64,000 nt of DNA. Origin: Variovorax boronicumulans. Lineage in GTDB: Bacteria; Pseudomonadota; Gammaproteobacteria; Burkholderiales; Burkholderiaceae_C. The stretch is taken from the NCBI RefSeq assembly GCF_029892485.1, contig NZ_JARXVG010000004.1, positions 310,001-374,000 of the forward strand, given 5' to 3'. Below the pieces are notes generated by a model. The model was given only the letters and a program-made list of their open reading frames with translations, had not been told where the DNA came from and searched no databases. Position 1 is the stretch's first letter. The number at the start of each line of letters is the position of its first letter. The translations under genes were made by a program, and so were the position numbers. Of this stretch, positions 1 through 11,071 are shown in pieces.

Positions 1-257
1 CCGAAGTGCTGCGCGAACTGGCCGAGCCGCTGGTGCGCAGCGTGCTCGCCTTCGAGGCGCAGGGTTTCGCGCAATTCGCCGAACGTTTTGCCGCGCGCGA
101 CGTGCTGCGCGGCCGCGAGGTGGTGCTCAGCGACGGCACCGCGGGCGTCTGCGAAGGCGTGGCCTGGGGCGGCGAGCTGCAGGTGCGCACGGCTGCGGGC
201 CTTCAGGCCATCACGAGCGACGAAGTGAGCGTGCGCCCTCGCGGCATGGCCTTCTGA
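1..257 (+). CDS. birA: Biotin--[acetyl-CoA-carboxylase] ligase, 3' end (partial)
   Basis: Only the last ~85 codons are present; the reading frame enters from the window edge (first full codon at base 3) and ends with TGA at 255-257. The tail has a small beta-barrel-like C-terminal domain: a GREVVLSDG segment, then a GVCEGV turn and a closing ITSDEVSVRP strand. That is the layout of the BirA C-terminal SH3-like domain, which follows the catalytic ligase domain in enzymes that attach biotin to acetyl-CoA carboxylase. The catalytic domain lies outside the window, so the call rests on the tail alone. A small membrane-protein gene follows 8 bp downstream, probably in the same transcript. Confidence 0.75.
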   Translation, partial: EVLRELAEPLVRSVLAFEAQGFAQFAERFAARDVLRGREVVLSDGTAGVCEGVAWGGELQVRTAAGLQAITSDEVSVRPRGMAF

Positions 258-265
258 ACATCACC

Positions 266-463
266 ATGAAACTGCGCCTGGCATTGATCGTCCTGCTGCT
301 GGCCAACGCCGGCTACTTCCTGTGGGCGCGCGGCGACCTGGTGGGCTTCGGCCTCGCGCCGGCGAACCTCAACGAGCGCGAGCCGCAGCGCATGGCGCGG
401 CAGATCAAGCCCGAGTGGGTGCAGATCCGCAAGGAAGCCAAGGCCGGCGCGCCCGCGCCTTGA
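266..463 (+). CDS. Small single-span membrane protein downstream of birA
   Basis: This is a 65-residue protein with one hydrophobic N-terminal helix (residues ~3-20, LRLALIVLLLANAGYFLWA) and a short polar tail with an EPQRMARQI segment. The start lies 8 bp after birA. From memory, related Comamonadaceae have a longer protein here with the same helix and EPxRxAxQI motif, followed by a SPOR (peptidoglycan-binding) domain. This copy stops before any such domain. It could be a natural short form or a truncated relative. No function can be assigned from sequence; the protein is probably anchored in the inner membrane with its tail outside the cytoplasm. Confidence 0.6.
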   Translation: MKLRLALIVLLLANAGYFLWARGDLVGFGLAPANLNEREPQRMARQIKPEWVQIRKEAKAGAPAP

Positions 464-478
464 TCGGGCCGCCCGCGT

Positions 479-1921
479 TCACGCGAGCGCCCCGCTCTCG
501 AAGCGCACCGTGAAGCGCGCCCCCGGCGGATGCTTGCCCGGATGCGCATCCTCGAGCTTCACCAGCGCGAGGTGCTGGTTCGCAATCTCCCGCACGATTG
601 GGAGGCCCAGCCCCGAGCCATCGGCTTCGTTGCCGAGCACGCGGTAGAAGGGCTCGAACACCAGTTCGCGGTCGGACTCGGCGATGCCCGGGCCGTTGTC
701 TTCCACCTGCAGCAGCAGCACATGGCCAAACGGGTCGGCCAGTACGCGCGCGGTGATCACGCCGGGGCGCTCGGGCGTCGAGGGCGTGTAGTTGAGCGCG
801 TTGTCGACCAGGTTGCGCACCAGCTCCTTCAGGAGCGTCGGGTTGCCATCGAACACCACGCCGGGCGCGCCGGCCTCCGCGCCGTCGTAGCCGATGTCGA
901 TGCGCTTCTCGATCGCGCGCGGCACCGCTTCGCGCACCACCTCGATCGTGAGCCGCGCCAGGTCGCAGGGCTGGCGGTGCGTGTTGGCGCTGTTGCCCTC
1001 GGCGCGCGCGAGCGACAGCAGCTGGTTCACCGTGTGCGTGGCACGCACGCTGGCGCGGCCGATCTGCTTGAGCGACTGCTTGAGTTCGTCGGCATTCGCG
1101 CCCTCGCGCTGCGCCAGGTCAGCCTGCATGCGCAGGCCCGCGAGCGGCGTCTTGAGCTGGTGGGCAGCGTCGGCGAGAAAGCGCTTCTGCGTGTCGATGG
1201 AGTCGTTGAGCTTGTTCAGGAGCTCGTTGACCGACGACACCAGCGGCACCACTTCGAGCGGCACCGACGATTCGTCGAGCGGGCTCAGGTCGCCGGGACG
1301 CCGTTCGCGGATGCGCGCCTCCACCACCGACAGCGGCTTGATGCCGCGCACCAGCGCTAGCCAGATCAGCAGCACCGCGAGCGGCAGGATCGCGAACTGC
1401 GGCAGCAACACGCCCTTGATGATCTCGAGCGCGAGCACCGACTGCTTCTCGCGCGTCTCGGCCAGCTGCAGCAGCGTGGGCGGAACCTCGTCGGTGCCGC
1501 TCGCGAGCCAGATGGAGGCCACGCGCACCGGGTTGCCGTGCACTTCGCTGTTGCTCAGCAGCACGGTGCCGGGACCGGGCGGGTCGTCCACATTGGGGCG
1601 CTGTATTTCGCGTTCGCCGCTCAGCAGAGTGCCGTGCCCGTCGAGCAGCTGGTAGTACACGTGGCCGGCGTTGTCGGCGCGAAGAATCTCGCGCGCAGGC
1701 TGCGAGAGCACGAACTGCGTCTGCCCGTCCTTCACAGTCACCAGTTCGGCCAGCGCCTTCACGTTGTGCTCGAGCGCGCGGTCGAAGGGCGCGTTGGCGA
1801 TGCCCTGCGCCACCAGCCACGTCACGCCGATGCTCACCGGCACCAGCAGCAGGAGCGGCGTGAGCATCCAGTCGAGGATCTCGCCGAACAGGGAGCGCTG
1901 GGCGCGCTGGAAAAGCTTCAA
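479..1921 (-). CDS. Two-component sensor histidine kinase, TctE/QseC type
   Basis: This 480-residue inner-membrane kinase has a first membrane helix (~20-40), a periplasmic sensor region (~41-165) of the 2CSK_N type and a second helix (~170-190). A HAMP-like linker leads to a HisKA domain with the phospho-accepting His254 in AAHQLKTPLAGL. The catalytic HATPase domain carries the N box (NLVDNALNYTP), the G1 box (VEDNGPGI) and GSGLGLPIV. The cognate regulator is most likely the OmpR-type protein at 3050-3724 on the same strand. The two genes are separated by a lipoprotein gene on the opposite strand, so a single RR-to-HK transcript would run antisense through it. The ligand is unknown; relatives sense tricarboxylates, but no tctABC transporter genes are in the window. 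Confidence 0.88.
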   Translation of the reverse strand: MKLFQRAQRSLFGEILDWMLTPLLLLVPVSIGVTWLVAQGIANAPFDRALEHNVKALAELVTVKDGQTQFVLSQPAREILRADNAGHVYYQLLDGHGTLLSGEREIQRPNVDDPPGPGTVLLSNSEVHGNPVRVASIWLASGTDEVPPTLLQLAETREKQSVLALEIIKGVLLPQFAILPLAVLLIWLALVRGIKPLSVVEARIRERRPGDLSPLDESSVPLEVVPLVSSVNELLNKLNDSIDTQKRFLADAAHQLKTPLAGLRMQADLAQREGANADELKQSLKQIGRASVRATHTVNQLLSLARAEGNSANTHRQPCDLARLTIEVVREAVPRAIEKRIDIGYDGAEAGAPGVVFDGNPTLLKELVRNLVDNALNYTPSTPERPGVITARVLADPFGHVLLLQVEDNGPGIAESDRELVFEPFYRVLGNEADGSGLGLPIVREIANQHLALVKLEDAHPGKHPPGARFTVRFESGALA

Positions 1922-2069
1922 GGGACAGGTTCCTGATGGGCGCGAGAAATTGCTGGCGAGCGTGACTTAGTGCGGCTGTTGCAAGCCGCGCTGCGGCGGT
2001 TGCATGGGTGCCCGGTTGTAGTCTCTGCGCGCAGTTTCTGCAATTCCATAAAGCATCTCAGGGAGAGTC

Positions 2070-3026
2070 ATGAAGACCAAGTCATTGAAGGGCTGCGCGC
2101 AGCCATTGTGGATCGCCGCGACCGTGCTGGCCGCGGGCGTCGCAGTCACCGGATGCGGTGGCGGTGGCGGTGGCGGTGGTGTCGGGTTTCCTTTGCCGCC
2201 GGTCGCACCGGCGGCACCGGCGGCAACCGCGCCCGCACCTGCGCCACCCAGCGCGCCATCGACCCCGCCGAATCGCGACCCGGTGCCGGGCAGCGAGCCC
2301 CTGCCGTCGTTGAGCGCGCCGCAGGCCGGTTCGACCGCCGCCGTGGGCAACGACAGCGAAGGCATCTACGTCTCGCTGCTCGATCTCGCCCTTGTCGGTG
2401 CCGACGGTGCGATCGCCAGCAAGGACCACATCGGCACGCTGTGGGGATCGATCAAGGTCACGGGCCTGGACTGGTCCTTCAATCCGGACACGGCCTACTA
2501 TTTCATCGACGCCTCGCCCGTGACGGGTTCGGGCACCTTCACGCCCAAGAAGACGATGAAGGGGACCTATGTCTACGGCAAGCGCGAACCTTCGGCGTTC
2601 GGCCCCCTGACCTATGCGACGGAGAACGCGCTGGCGGTTTCGCAGGACAGCGTGGTCGGAAAGTGGGCGAACCCGGACAGCAACTTTGGCGTTGGCCTGT
2701 CGATCGAAGTCGATGCCACGGGGGCGTTCACGGGCAAGACAGCCGGCGTGCAAGTCGGCAACTGCAGCATCTCGGGCGTTCTCGCGCAGGCGCAGCCCGG
2801 CACGTCCAAGAACATGTACGGCTTCAAGCTGAGCGCGGCCGATGCCAGCACCGATGGCAAGGACGCCTGCAAGCTCAAGACGGATCGGCCTTACCTGGGG
2901 CCGGCCGCCATCGTCCTGGTGCCCGCGGGCACCTTCGACAGCAATGGCTACTTCCGGAGCATCTTCTTCCTGGTCAGGACGACCAACGGCGCCACCCTGT
3001 CGGCCGGTTTGCGCAAGCAGCCGTAG
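2070..3026 (+). CDS. Putative lipoprotein, function unknown
   Basis: This 318-residue protein has an N-terminal signal and lipobox (VAVTGC, Cys28). Eight glycines and a Pro/Ala-rich linker (~37-75) follow, then a ~240-residue globular domain with no motif I recognise. The domain looks beta-rich and contains Cys residues that could form a disulphide. A GGGAG ribosome site sits just upstream of the ATG. The gene is inserted, opposite in direction, between the two halves of a two-component system. The lipobox, oligo-Gly and FP-PP-AP linker closely resemble those of the PhoX-like phosphatase at 59831. Placement in the periplasm, probably outer-membrane anchored, is inferred. Confidence 0.75.
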   Translation: MKTKSLKGCAQPLWIAATVLAAGVAVTGCGGGGGGGGVGFPLPPVAPAAPAATAPAPAPPSAPSTPPNRDPVPGSEPLPSLSAPQAGSTAAVGNDSEGIYVSLLDLALVGADGAIASKDHIGTLWGSIKVTGLDWSFNPDTAYYFIDASPVTGSGTFTPKKTMKGTYVYGKREPSAFGPLTYATENALAVSQDSVVGKWANPDSNFGVGLSIEVDATGAFTGKTAGVQVGNCSISGVLAQAQPGTSKNMYGFKLSAADASTDGKDACKLKTDRPYLGPAAIVLVPAGTFDSNGYFRSIFFLVRTTNGATLSAGLRKQP

Positions 3027-3049
3027 AGCGGCAACCGCAGGACTGCGTT

Positions 3050-3724
3050 TCAGCCGGGGATCTTCTCGAGGCAGTAACCCAGTCCGCGAACCGTCGCGAT
3101 GCGCACCGGCCCCTTCTCGATCTTCTTGCGCAGGCGGTGGATGTAGACCTCGATCGCGTTCAGGCTCACCTCTTCCCCCCATTCGCACAGGCGGTCGACC
3201 AGCTGGTCCTTGCTCACCAGCCGACCGGCGCGTTGCAGCAGCACCTCGAGCAGGCCGAGTTCGCGCGCCGAGAGCTCGATCATCTTGCCGTCGATGGTCG
3301 CCACCCGGCCGGCCTGGTCGTAGACCAGCGGGCCGTGGCGGATCGCGTTGCTGGTGGCGCCCATGCCGCGGCGGGTGAGGGCGCGCACGCGCGCTTCGAG
3401 CTCCTGCAGGCTGAAGGGCTTGGCCATGTAGTCGTCGGCGCCGTGGTCCAGGCCCTTGACGCGTTCTTCCACGCTGTCGGCCGCGGTGAGCACCAGCACG
3501 GGCAACTGCGAGCCGCGGGCGCGCAGGCGCTTCAGGATCTCGATGCCGTGCAGGCTGGGCAGGCCCAGGTCGAGGATCAGCAGGTCGAACTCGCTGTGGG
3601 TCATGAGCGCGGTGTCGGCCTGCGAGCCGTTGGCCACATGGTCGACGGCCGCGCCCGAGGTGCGCAGGCTGCGCAGCAGGGCATCGGCGAGCACTTGGTC
3701 GTCTTCGGCAATCAGTATTCGCAT
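3050..3724 (-). CDS. OmpR-family response regulator, TctD type
   Basis: This 224-residue regulator has an N-terminal receiver (acidic pair Asp8/Asp9, phospho-acceptor Asp52 in LLILDLGLPS, switch Thr in VLTAAD, Lys in AKPF). A C-terminal winged-helix DNA-binding domain (~125-220) ends in VRGLGYCLEK. It should pair with the TctE-like kinase at 479-1921, which is encoded downstream on the same strand but beyond the opposing lipoprotein gene. The stop codon faces the lipoprotein stop 23 bp away (convergent). Upstream is the MarR gene on the same strand with a 64-bp gap. Target genes are not apparent from sequence; the lipoprotein gene between the pair is a natural candidate. Confidence 0.88.
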   Translation of the reverse strand: MRILIAEDDQVLADALLRSLRTSGAAVDHVANGSQADTALMTHSEFDLLILDLGLPSLHGIEILKRLRARGSQLPVLVLTAADSVEERVKGLDHGADDYMAKPFSLQELEARVRALTRRGMGATSNAIRHGPLVYDQAGRVATIDGKMIELSARELGLLEVLLQRAGRLVSKDQLVDRLCEWGEEVSLNAIEVYIHRLRKKIEKGPVRIATVRGLGYCLEKIPG

Positions 3725-3788
3725 GAGCCACCTCCGGCCGGTTCGGGCGCCGCGCCGGCGCCGTTCACATTTGTCTCTGCGGCGGAGT

Positions 3789-4274
3789 CTACGCGGCCGC
3801 GTAGGCTTCGAGACCGATGGTTACCACGGTGGCGATGTCGTTGCCGACGCTGCTGCGGAACTCGCGCTCGGCCTGCGTCACCGCGCTGCGGAAGGCGTCC
3901 AGCCACGCGAGTCCGTCGGCCGTGAAGAGCACGCGCCGCGCCCGCGCGTCGAGCGGATCGGGGCCGCGCGTGACCAGCCCCCAGGCCTCGCACTGGTCCA
4001 CCAGCGCGCCCATCGCCTGCTTGGTCATGCCGGCGCGCTCGGCCAGTTCGGTCAGGCGCGAACCCTCGCGTGCGAGATGCCGGGTGATGTGGATGTGCGC
4101 GGCGCTCACCTGGGCACGCGCGGCGAGGTTCGACAGGGCCAGCGGCACATCGACGTCATGCGCCATCAGCTCCAGCACGCGCTCGTCAAAGCGGCGCATC
4201 GCATGGCCCAGGAGGCGGCCCAGGTGGGTTTGCCGCCAGGCGTCGGGATCGGTCGGAAAAGCGGCTTCGGACAT
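3789..4274 (-). CDS. MarR-family transcriptional regulator
   Basis: This 161-residue protein has the MarR plan: helical dimerisation ends around a winged helix-turn-helix. The recognition region is LTELAERAGMTKQAMGALVDQCEAWGLV, followed by the wing segment DPLDARARRVLFT. It is transcribed away from recA; the start codons are 147 bp apart, so the shared interval contains both promoters. MarR proteins usually repress neighbouring or own genes in response to small aromatic ligands. No obvious target operon adjoins it apart from the two-component gene downstream. Confidence 0.85.
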   Translation of the reverse strand: MSEAAFPTDPDAWRQTHLGRLLGHAMRRFDERVLELMAHDVDVPLALSNLAARAQVSAAHIHITRHLAREGSRLTELAERAGMTKQAMGALVDQCEAWGLVTRGPDPLDARARRVLFTADGLAWLDAFRSAVTQAEREFRSSVGNDIATVVTIGLEAYAAA

Positions 4275-4311
4275 GGCGCCAAATGGTAAAGCAAACTGAC
4301 CAAAAAATGGG

Positions 4312-4356
4312 TTTACTCAAATCCATGAGCCCCTACACTACTGTTCAAGCATCCAG
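4312..4356 (+). promoter_or_regulatory. recA promoter with LexA (SOS) box
   Basis: A TTTACT (-35, 4312-4317) and TACACT (-10, 4334-4339) are 16 bp apart. Immediately after lies a 16-bp LexA-type box, CTG-N10-CAG (4341-4356). A LexA box overlapping the start region of recA is the standard SOS arrangement in Proteobacteria, so repression by LexA and release on DNA damage is expected. Confidence 0.7.
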
Positions 4357-4421
4357 CCTGTGATTAAAAGCAGATGGATTTAAACCAGACACAAACCGTT
4401 GATTTTCAAGGAGATTTCCAC

Positions 4422-5531
<1,110 letters not shown>

Positions 5532-5576
5532 GTTCGACAGCGCGGCCTTTCGCGGGCCGCGCGAGCGATCCTCCGG

Positions 5577-6038
5577 ATGGCTTTCGGCGCCCCCTCCCTC
5601 AAAGGCCGCGCGTTGCGGCTCCTGAGCCAGCGCGAGCATTCGCGTGCGGAACTGGAGCGCAAGCTGGCGAAGCATGAAGAAGAGCCCGGCACGCTGGCGA
5701 AGGCGCTCGACGAGCTCGTCGCCAAGGACTTCATCAGCGAGCCGCGCGTCGTGGCCTCGGTGCTGAACCAGCGCGCCGCACGATCGGGCGCGCTGCGGGT
5801 GCGGCAGGAACTGCAGGCCAAGGGCATTGCGCCCGAAGCCATCGCCGAGGCGGTGGCCAGCCTGCAGGACACCGAGGTCGAGCGCGCCACCGCGCTGTGG
5901 CGCCGCCGCTTCGATGCACCGCCCGCCGATGCGAAGGAGCGGGCGAAGCAGATGCGATTCCTGATGGCGCGCGGTTTCTCGGGCGCCGTCGTGTCCAAGG
6001 TGCTCAGGAGCGATTTCGATGAAGCAACAGACGAATGA
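5577..6038 (+). CDS. recX: Regulatory protein RecX
   Basis: RecX binds RecA filaments and limits their activity. The 153-residue protein has the expected all-helical three-repeat structure: LKGRALRLLSQREHSRAELERKL near the start, a middle LDELVAKDFISEPRVVASV repeat with GALRVRQELQAKGI, and the final RFLMARGFSGAVVSKVLR. It lies 45 bp after recA in the same direction, the normal operon arrangement, so it should share the SOS-controlled transcript. Its 3' end overlaps the next gene by 20 bp. Confidence 0.93.
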   Translation: MAFGAPSLKGRALRLLSQREHSRAELERKLAKHEEEPGTLAKALDELVAKDFISEPRVVASVLNQRAARSGALRVRQELQAKGIAPEAIAEAVASLQDTEVERATALWRRRFDAPPADAKERAKQMRFLMARGFSGAVVSKVLRSDFDEATDE

Positions 6039-6438
6039 AGCGCACGGCGTGCAGTCGCGCGTCGTCACGCAACGCGTGGCCTGCGATTGGCGCCGTGCCT
6101 ACAAGGTTGCCGCCGATCCGGCGCGGCTGCCCGACTGGGCCAGCGGTCTCGCCAAGAGCGCGCTGGTGCCTCAGGGCGACCGCTGGATCGTGCGCACGCC
6201 CGAGAGCGGTGACGCCCGCATGCGCTTTGCGCCCGTCAACGACTTCGGCGTGCTCGACCACTGGGTCGCTCCCGAGGTCTACCTGCCGTTTCGCGTGATC
6301 GGCGTTGCGCCAGATGCCTGCGAACTGCAGTTCACGCTGCTGCGCCAACCGCACATGGACGATGCGGCCTTCGAGCGCGATGCCGCGTGGATCGCGCGCG
6401 ACCTGCAGTCGTTGCAGCGCTTGCTCGAAGCGGACTGA
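6019..6438 (+). CDS. SRPBCC-family (polyketide cyclase/dehydrase-like) protein
   Basis: This 139-residue protein starts inside recX (20-bp overlap), and an AGGAG site at 6007-6011 supports that ATG. The order of a first strand (VVTQRVACDWRRAYKVAADP), an alpha segment (RLPDWASGLA) and later strands ending in a long C-terminal helix (AAWIARDLQSLQRLLEAD) fits the START/SRPBCC hydrophobic-pocket fold. Its ligand is unknown. Overlap with recX puts it on the SOS transcript, but it may have no DNA-repair role. Confidence 0.7.
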   Translation: MKQQTNEAHGVQSRVVTQRVACDWRRAYKVAADPARLPDWASGLAKSALVPQGDRWIVRTPESGDARMRFAPVNDFGVLDHWVAPEVYLPFRVIGVAPDACELQFTLLRQPHMDDAAFERDAAWIARDLQSLQRLLEAD

Positions 6439-6448
6439 ACCGGCGCTA

Positions 6449-6889
6449 TCAACCGGCTTCGGGCGTTTCGTCGACTGCCGGCGTCTCGCTCTTGTGCGCC
6501 GCGATGTCGCGCACGTTCTTCTGCACCGCCACCGCGCCGAACAGGCTCAGCAGGAAGGCCATGGCGTAGAAGCCTTTTTCGCTGGCCGCCAGCGTGGCGT
6601 TGAAGAGGCCGACCGAGAGCAGGGCGACCGACAGCAGCAGCGAGATCCAGCACAGGCCGTAGTAGATGCCGGTCACGGTCATGCCCTCGATGCGGTCGCG
6701 CACGGTCTTCTGCAGCGAGACGGCGGAGAACAGGCCGTACATGAGGATCGTGAAGTAGTAGCCCTTCTCGTTGAGCTGCATCGAGGCGTTCCACAGCCCG
6801 ATCAGGTAGACGATGGCGCCGATGATCAGCGCGGCCCAGGATGCGGCGACGAATGCGCCGGTCGGTTTCTGAAACTTGACTGCTGCCAT
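6449..6889 (-). CDS. YiaA/YiaB-family inner membrane protein
   Basis: This 146-residue protein consists of two similar halves, each with a pair of membrane helices. The repeats are recognisable from [28 protein letters not shown] and [22 protein letters not shown], each followed by SLQKTVRD or AVQKNVRD. This is the duplicated YiaAB two-helix domain of small inner-membrane proteins of unknown function. The gene is convergent with the SRPBCC gene and has its own GAGGAT site just upstream of the start. A short acidic tail ([11 protein letters not shown]) ends the protein. Confidence 0.85.
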   Translation of the reverse strand: MAAVKFQKPTGAFVAASWAALIIGAIVYLIGLWNASMQLNEKGYYFTILMYGLFSAVSLQKTVRDRIEGMTVTGIYYGLCWISLLLSVALLSVGLFNATLAASEKGFYAMAFLLSLFGAVAVQKNVRDIAAHKSETPAVDETPEAG

Positions 6890-7000
6890 GGATCCTCCTC
6901 GTTGTGATGTGGCGGGATTATGGTGTTGGACGGCGATGGCATGATCTGCGGCGACCGGCCTCGCACGAGGCGGCGTGAAAAAAACCCGGAGGAGCTTTCC

Positions 7001-7729
7001 ATGTCATCTGAACCCGTCAGCCAACCGTCCCTCGTCCGCACCGGTGCCAAGGCCGGGCTTTCCTTCGCCGGCTCGGTCATCAAGGGCGGGCTGCTCGGCA
7101 TCGTGCTCGGTGGGGGCGTCTTCTTTTTCTACCTGAGCCAGCTGAACGGGCCGGGCAATCCGGCGGCACGGGCGGGCGGCGCCGGCGCCATCGTGGCGCT
7201 CGTCACTTCGCCAGCGGTGCTGATCGCGGTGCTGCTGCTCCTGTTCGTTGTCGTCTACACGATGCTTGGCGTGCACCAGGGGCGCGCCAAGGCGATGCAG
7301 CATCTGGTGGCGGCGCGCGGCGAGGCCGTGTCGCAGCGGTTGGCCGGTGCGATCGCGGGTCGCATCGAGGCGATGCCGCGCACGCATGGCACGCTGCAGC
7401 GCGCGGCCGACTGGCTGTCGGTCGATGCGCTGACCAAGCAGCTCGCGCCGGTGCTGGGCGAGGGCAGGGCGGTGCGGTCGGTGGTGGCGTTCGTGCTGAA
7501 CCGCCTGCCGCTCAGCGACATGCTGGCCGAGTGGCAGCAAAGCCGCGCCGAGCATGGCGAGCCGGTGGCCGGGGAGGGCGTTGCGCAAGACCCTGCACTT
7601 CGCGCGCTGCTCACGCGCCGGATCAACGAGACGCTGCAGGAGATGTCGACGCCGTCGCGCAAGCCGCTCTACATCGCGCTGGGCGCGCACGCCGTTCTGC
7701 TGGGCGTGGGCCTCTGGCTCGTCAGGTAG
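7001..7729 (+). CDS. Hypothetical membrane protein
   Basis: This 242-residue protein starts at the ATG preceded by a strong GGAGGAG site (6988-6994); an in-frame upstream ATG at 6920 lacks one. It has two N-terminal membrane helices (~27-45 and ~62-85), a ~130-residue soluble region rich in Ala/Arg, and a C-terminal helix (~225-242, [16 protein letters not shown]). I do not recognise a family. The soluble part would lie between the second and third helices. Its stop faces the argC stop 21 bp away, so it is a single-gene unit. Confidence 0.65.
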   Translation: MSSEPVSQPSLVRTGAKAGLSFAGSVIKGGLLGIVLGGGVFFFYLSQLNGPGNPAARAGGAGAIVALVTSPAVLIAVLLLLFVVVYTMLGVHQGRAKAMQHLVAARGEAVSQRLAGAIAGRIEAMPRTHGTLQRAADWLSVDALTKQLAPVLGEGRAVRSVVAFVLNRLPLSDMLAEWQQSRAEHGEPVAGEGVAQDPALRALLTRRINETLQEMSTPSRKPLYIALGAHAVLLGVGLWLVR

Positions 7730-7750
7730 GAAAGAAAAGGTGCGTGGCGC

Positions 7751-8674
7751 TCAGAGCGCCAGCATCAGCTTCAGGTTCTGCACCGCGGCGCCGCTGGCGC
7801 CCTTGCCGAGGTTGTCCAGGCGCGCGATCACCACGGCATGGCGGTGATCTTCATTCGGGAACACGCGGATCTCGAGCTGGTTGGTGTTGTTGAGCGCCAG
7901 GGCGTCGAGCTTGCCGTCGTCGGTGGGCGGCAGCACCTTCACGAACTGCTCGGGCGTGTTGCTGCGCGCGTAGTGCGCGGCGAGCGCGTCCTGCAGGTCG
8001 CTGGACTTCGGCTTGCCGGGCAGGAGGTCGAGATGCAGCGGCAACTGAACCAGCATGCCCTGTTTGAAATTGCCCACCGAAGGAATGAAGACCGGCCGGC
8101 GCGTGAGGCCGGTGTACGCCATGATTTCGGGGATGTGCTTGTGCTTGAGGCCCAGCGCGTAGGTTTCGAACAGCGGCGCCTTGCCGCTCTCGTACTCTTC
8201 GATCATGGCGCGGCCGCCGCCCGAATAGCCGCTCACCGAGGGCAGCGACACCGGGAAATCGACTGGCAGGATGCCAGCGTCGACCAGCGGACGCACGATG
8301 GCGATCGCGCCGGTGGCGTAGCAGCCGGGGTTGCCGACACGGTCGGCCGCGGCCACGGCCTGCCAGTGGCCTTCGACCAGTTCGGGAAAGCCGAACACCC
8401 AGCCCGGCGCCACGCGGTGCGCGGTGGAGGCGTCGATGATCTTGGGTTTCTTGCCCGGGAGTTGGTCGATCAGCGCGACCGATTCGCGGGCCGCGTCGTC
8501 GTGCAGGCAGAGCACCACGAGATCGACGCCGGCCATCAGCTCGCGCTTGGCGTTCACGTCTTTTCGCAGCTCGGGCGCGATGCTCACGAGCTCGATCTGC
8601 GGCATCGTCTGCAGCCGTTCGCGAATCTGAAGGCCGGTGGTGCCGGCTTCGCCGTCGATGAAAACCTTGGCCAT
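7751..8674 (-). CDS. argC: N-acetyl-gamma-glutamyl-phosphate reductase (type 2)
   Basis: This enzyme makes N-acetylglutamate semialdehyde with NADPH, the third step of arginine synthesis. The 307-residue length and [17 protein letters not shown] dinucleotide-binding start are those of the short class 2 ArgC. The catalytic Cys118 lies in [10 protein letters not shown], and [10 protein letters not shown] and the HIPEI segment around the active-site His are present. It stands alone on the minus strand. It faces away from sucC with a 206-bp interval that should hold both promoters. Confidence 0.95.
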   Translation of the reverse strand: MAKVFIDGEAGTTGLQIRERLQTMPQIELVSIAPELRKDVNAKRELMAGVDLVVLCLHDDAARESVALIDQLPGKKPKIIDASTAHRVAPGWVFGFPELVEGHWQAVAAADRVGNPGCYATGAIAIVRPLVDAGILPVDFPVSLPSVSGYSGGGRAMIEEYESGKAPLFETYALGLKHKHIPEIMAYTGLTRRPVFIPSVGNFKQGMLVQLPLHLDLLPGKPKSSDLQDALAAHYARSNTPEQFVKVLPPTDDGKLDALALNNTNQLEIRVFPNEDHRHAVVIARLDNLGKGASGAAVQNLKLMLAL

Positions 8675-8880
8675 ATCGGAGTGTGCGTAGAGGGACTAGA
8701 AGAAAGTACGTATTGACCGCAACCGCACGTCGAGTATTGGTGCGGCGCACCATGATACAGTCCGCGGTTGTTCGCCGCCCCCAGCCGTCAGGCTGCCGTC
8801 GCCCGCGAGCAACAGAGCCAAAGAAGCCTCAGACCCCAGATCTCCCGTTCTCAACCTCCTCCTTCCGAGAGACATCCCTC

Positions 8881-10047
<1,167 letters not shown>

Positions 10048-10057
10048 GGAAAAAGTC

Positions 10058-10951
10058 ATGTCGATCTATATCAACAAAGACACCAAAGTCATCACGCAAG
10101 GCATCACCGGCAAGACCGGTCAGTTCCACACCGAGAAGTGCCAGGAATACGCGAACGGCAAGAACGCCTTCGTGGCCGGCGTGAACCCGAAGAAGGCCGG
10201 CGAGTCGATCTTCAACATCCCGATCTTCGGTTCGGTGAAGGAAGCCGCTTCGCAAACCGGCGCCACCGTGTCGGTGATCTACGTGCCGCCGGCAGGCGCC
10301 GCGGCCGCCATCTGGGAAGCCGTCGAAGCCGACCTGGACCTGGCGATCTGCATCACCGAAGGCATCCCCGTTCGCGACATGCTCGAAGTGCGCAACAAGA
10401 TGAAGGCCAAGGAAGCGGCCGGCGGCAAGAAGACCTTGCTGCTGGGCCCGAACTGCCCCGGCCTCATCACGCCCGACGAAATCAAGATCGGCATCATGCC
10501 CGGCCACATCCACCGCAAGGGCCGCATCGGCGTGGTCTCGCGCTCGGGCACCCTGACGTACGAAGCCGTGGCTCAACTGACGGAAATCGGCCTCGGCCAA
10601 TCGTCGGCGGTCGGCATCGGCGGCGACCCGATCAACGGCCTGAAGCACATCGACGTGATGAAGGCCTTCAACGACGATCCGGACACCGACGCCGTGATCA
10701 TGATCGGCGAAATCGGCGGCCCCGACGAAGCCGACGCAGCCCGCTGGTGCAAGGAACACATGAAGAAGCCGGTCGTCGGCTTCATCGCCGGTGTCACCGC
10801 CCCTCCCGGCAAGCGCATGGGCCACGCCGGCGCGCTGATCTCGGGCGGTGCCGACACGGCCGACGCCAAGCTCGCCATCATGGAAGAGTGCGGCTTCACC
10901 GTGACGCGCAACTTCTCGGAACTGGCCAAGCTGCTCAAGGCCAAGCTGTAA
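10058..10951 (+). CDS. sucD: Succinyl-CoA synthetase alpha subunit
   Basis: SucD binds CoA and carries the phosphorylated histidine of succinyl-CoA synthetase. The 297-residue protein has the CoA-binding Rossmann part ([22 protein letters not shown]) and [20 protein letters not shown]. The active-site His256 lies in [12 protein letters not shown], and IGEIGG precedes it. It is the last gene of the sucCD operon; a textbook terminator follows at 11009-11044. Confidence 0.97.
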   Translation: MSIYINKDTKVITQGITGKTGQFHTEKCQEYANGKNAFVAGVNPKKAGESIFNIPIFGSVKEAASQTGATVSVIYVPPAGAAAAIWEAVEADLDLAICITEGIPVRDMLEVRNKMKAKEAAGGKKTLLLGPNCPGLITPDEIKIGIMPGHIHRKGRIGVVSRSGTLTYEAVAQLTEIGLGQSSAVGIGGDPINGLKHIDVMKAFNDDPDTDAVIMIGEIGGPDEADAARWCKEHMKKPVVGFIAGVTAPPGKRMGHAGALISGGADTADAKLAIMEECGFTVTRNFSELAKLLKAKL

Positions 10952-11008
10952 GAGGCGGCGCTACGACACCGGCCGAAGAGCTGGGTCACGCAAGGACCAC
11001 GCAGAAGC

Positions 11009-11044
11009 AAAAGAGCGCCCGCACCGGATTGCGGGCGCTCTTTT
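11009..11044 (+). terminator. Rho-independent terminator of sucCD
   Basis: A perfect 10-bp stem (GAGCGCCCGC 11013-11022 / GCGGGCGCTC 11031-11040) with an 8-base loop is followed by TTTT and preceded by AAAA. It lies 61 bp after the sucD stop. Confidence 0.93.
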
Positions 11045-11071
11045 CAAATAAAACACAGTGGGATCAGAGAC

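Noticed and set aside
1970..3925. Long plus-strand frame across the lipoprotein and response-regulator genes
   Set aside because: It is the off-frame of the lipoprotein and then the antisense of the regulator; composition is Arg/Gly/His-rich without motifs.
8738..8752. TGGTGC-GGC-GCACCA dyad upstream of sucC as an NtrC-type site
   Set aside because: Half-sites are in the wrong order and spacing for NtrC, and a 6-bp dyad alone in G+C-rich DNA is weak evidence.
11045..11071. Search for a second yybP-ykoY riboswitch before the first TerC gene
   Set aside because: Only 27 bp separate the sucCD terminator from the start codon, too short for the aptamer.
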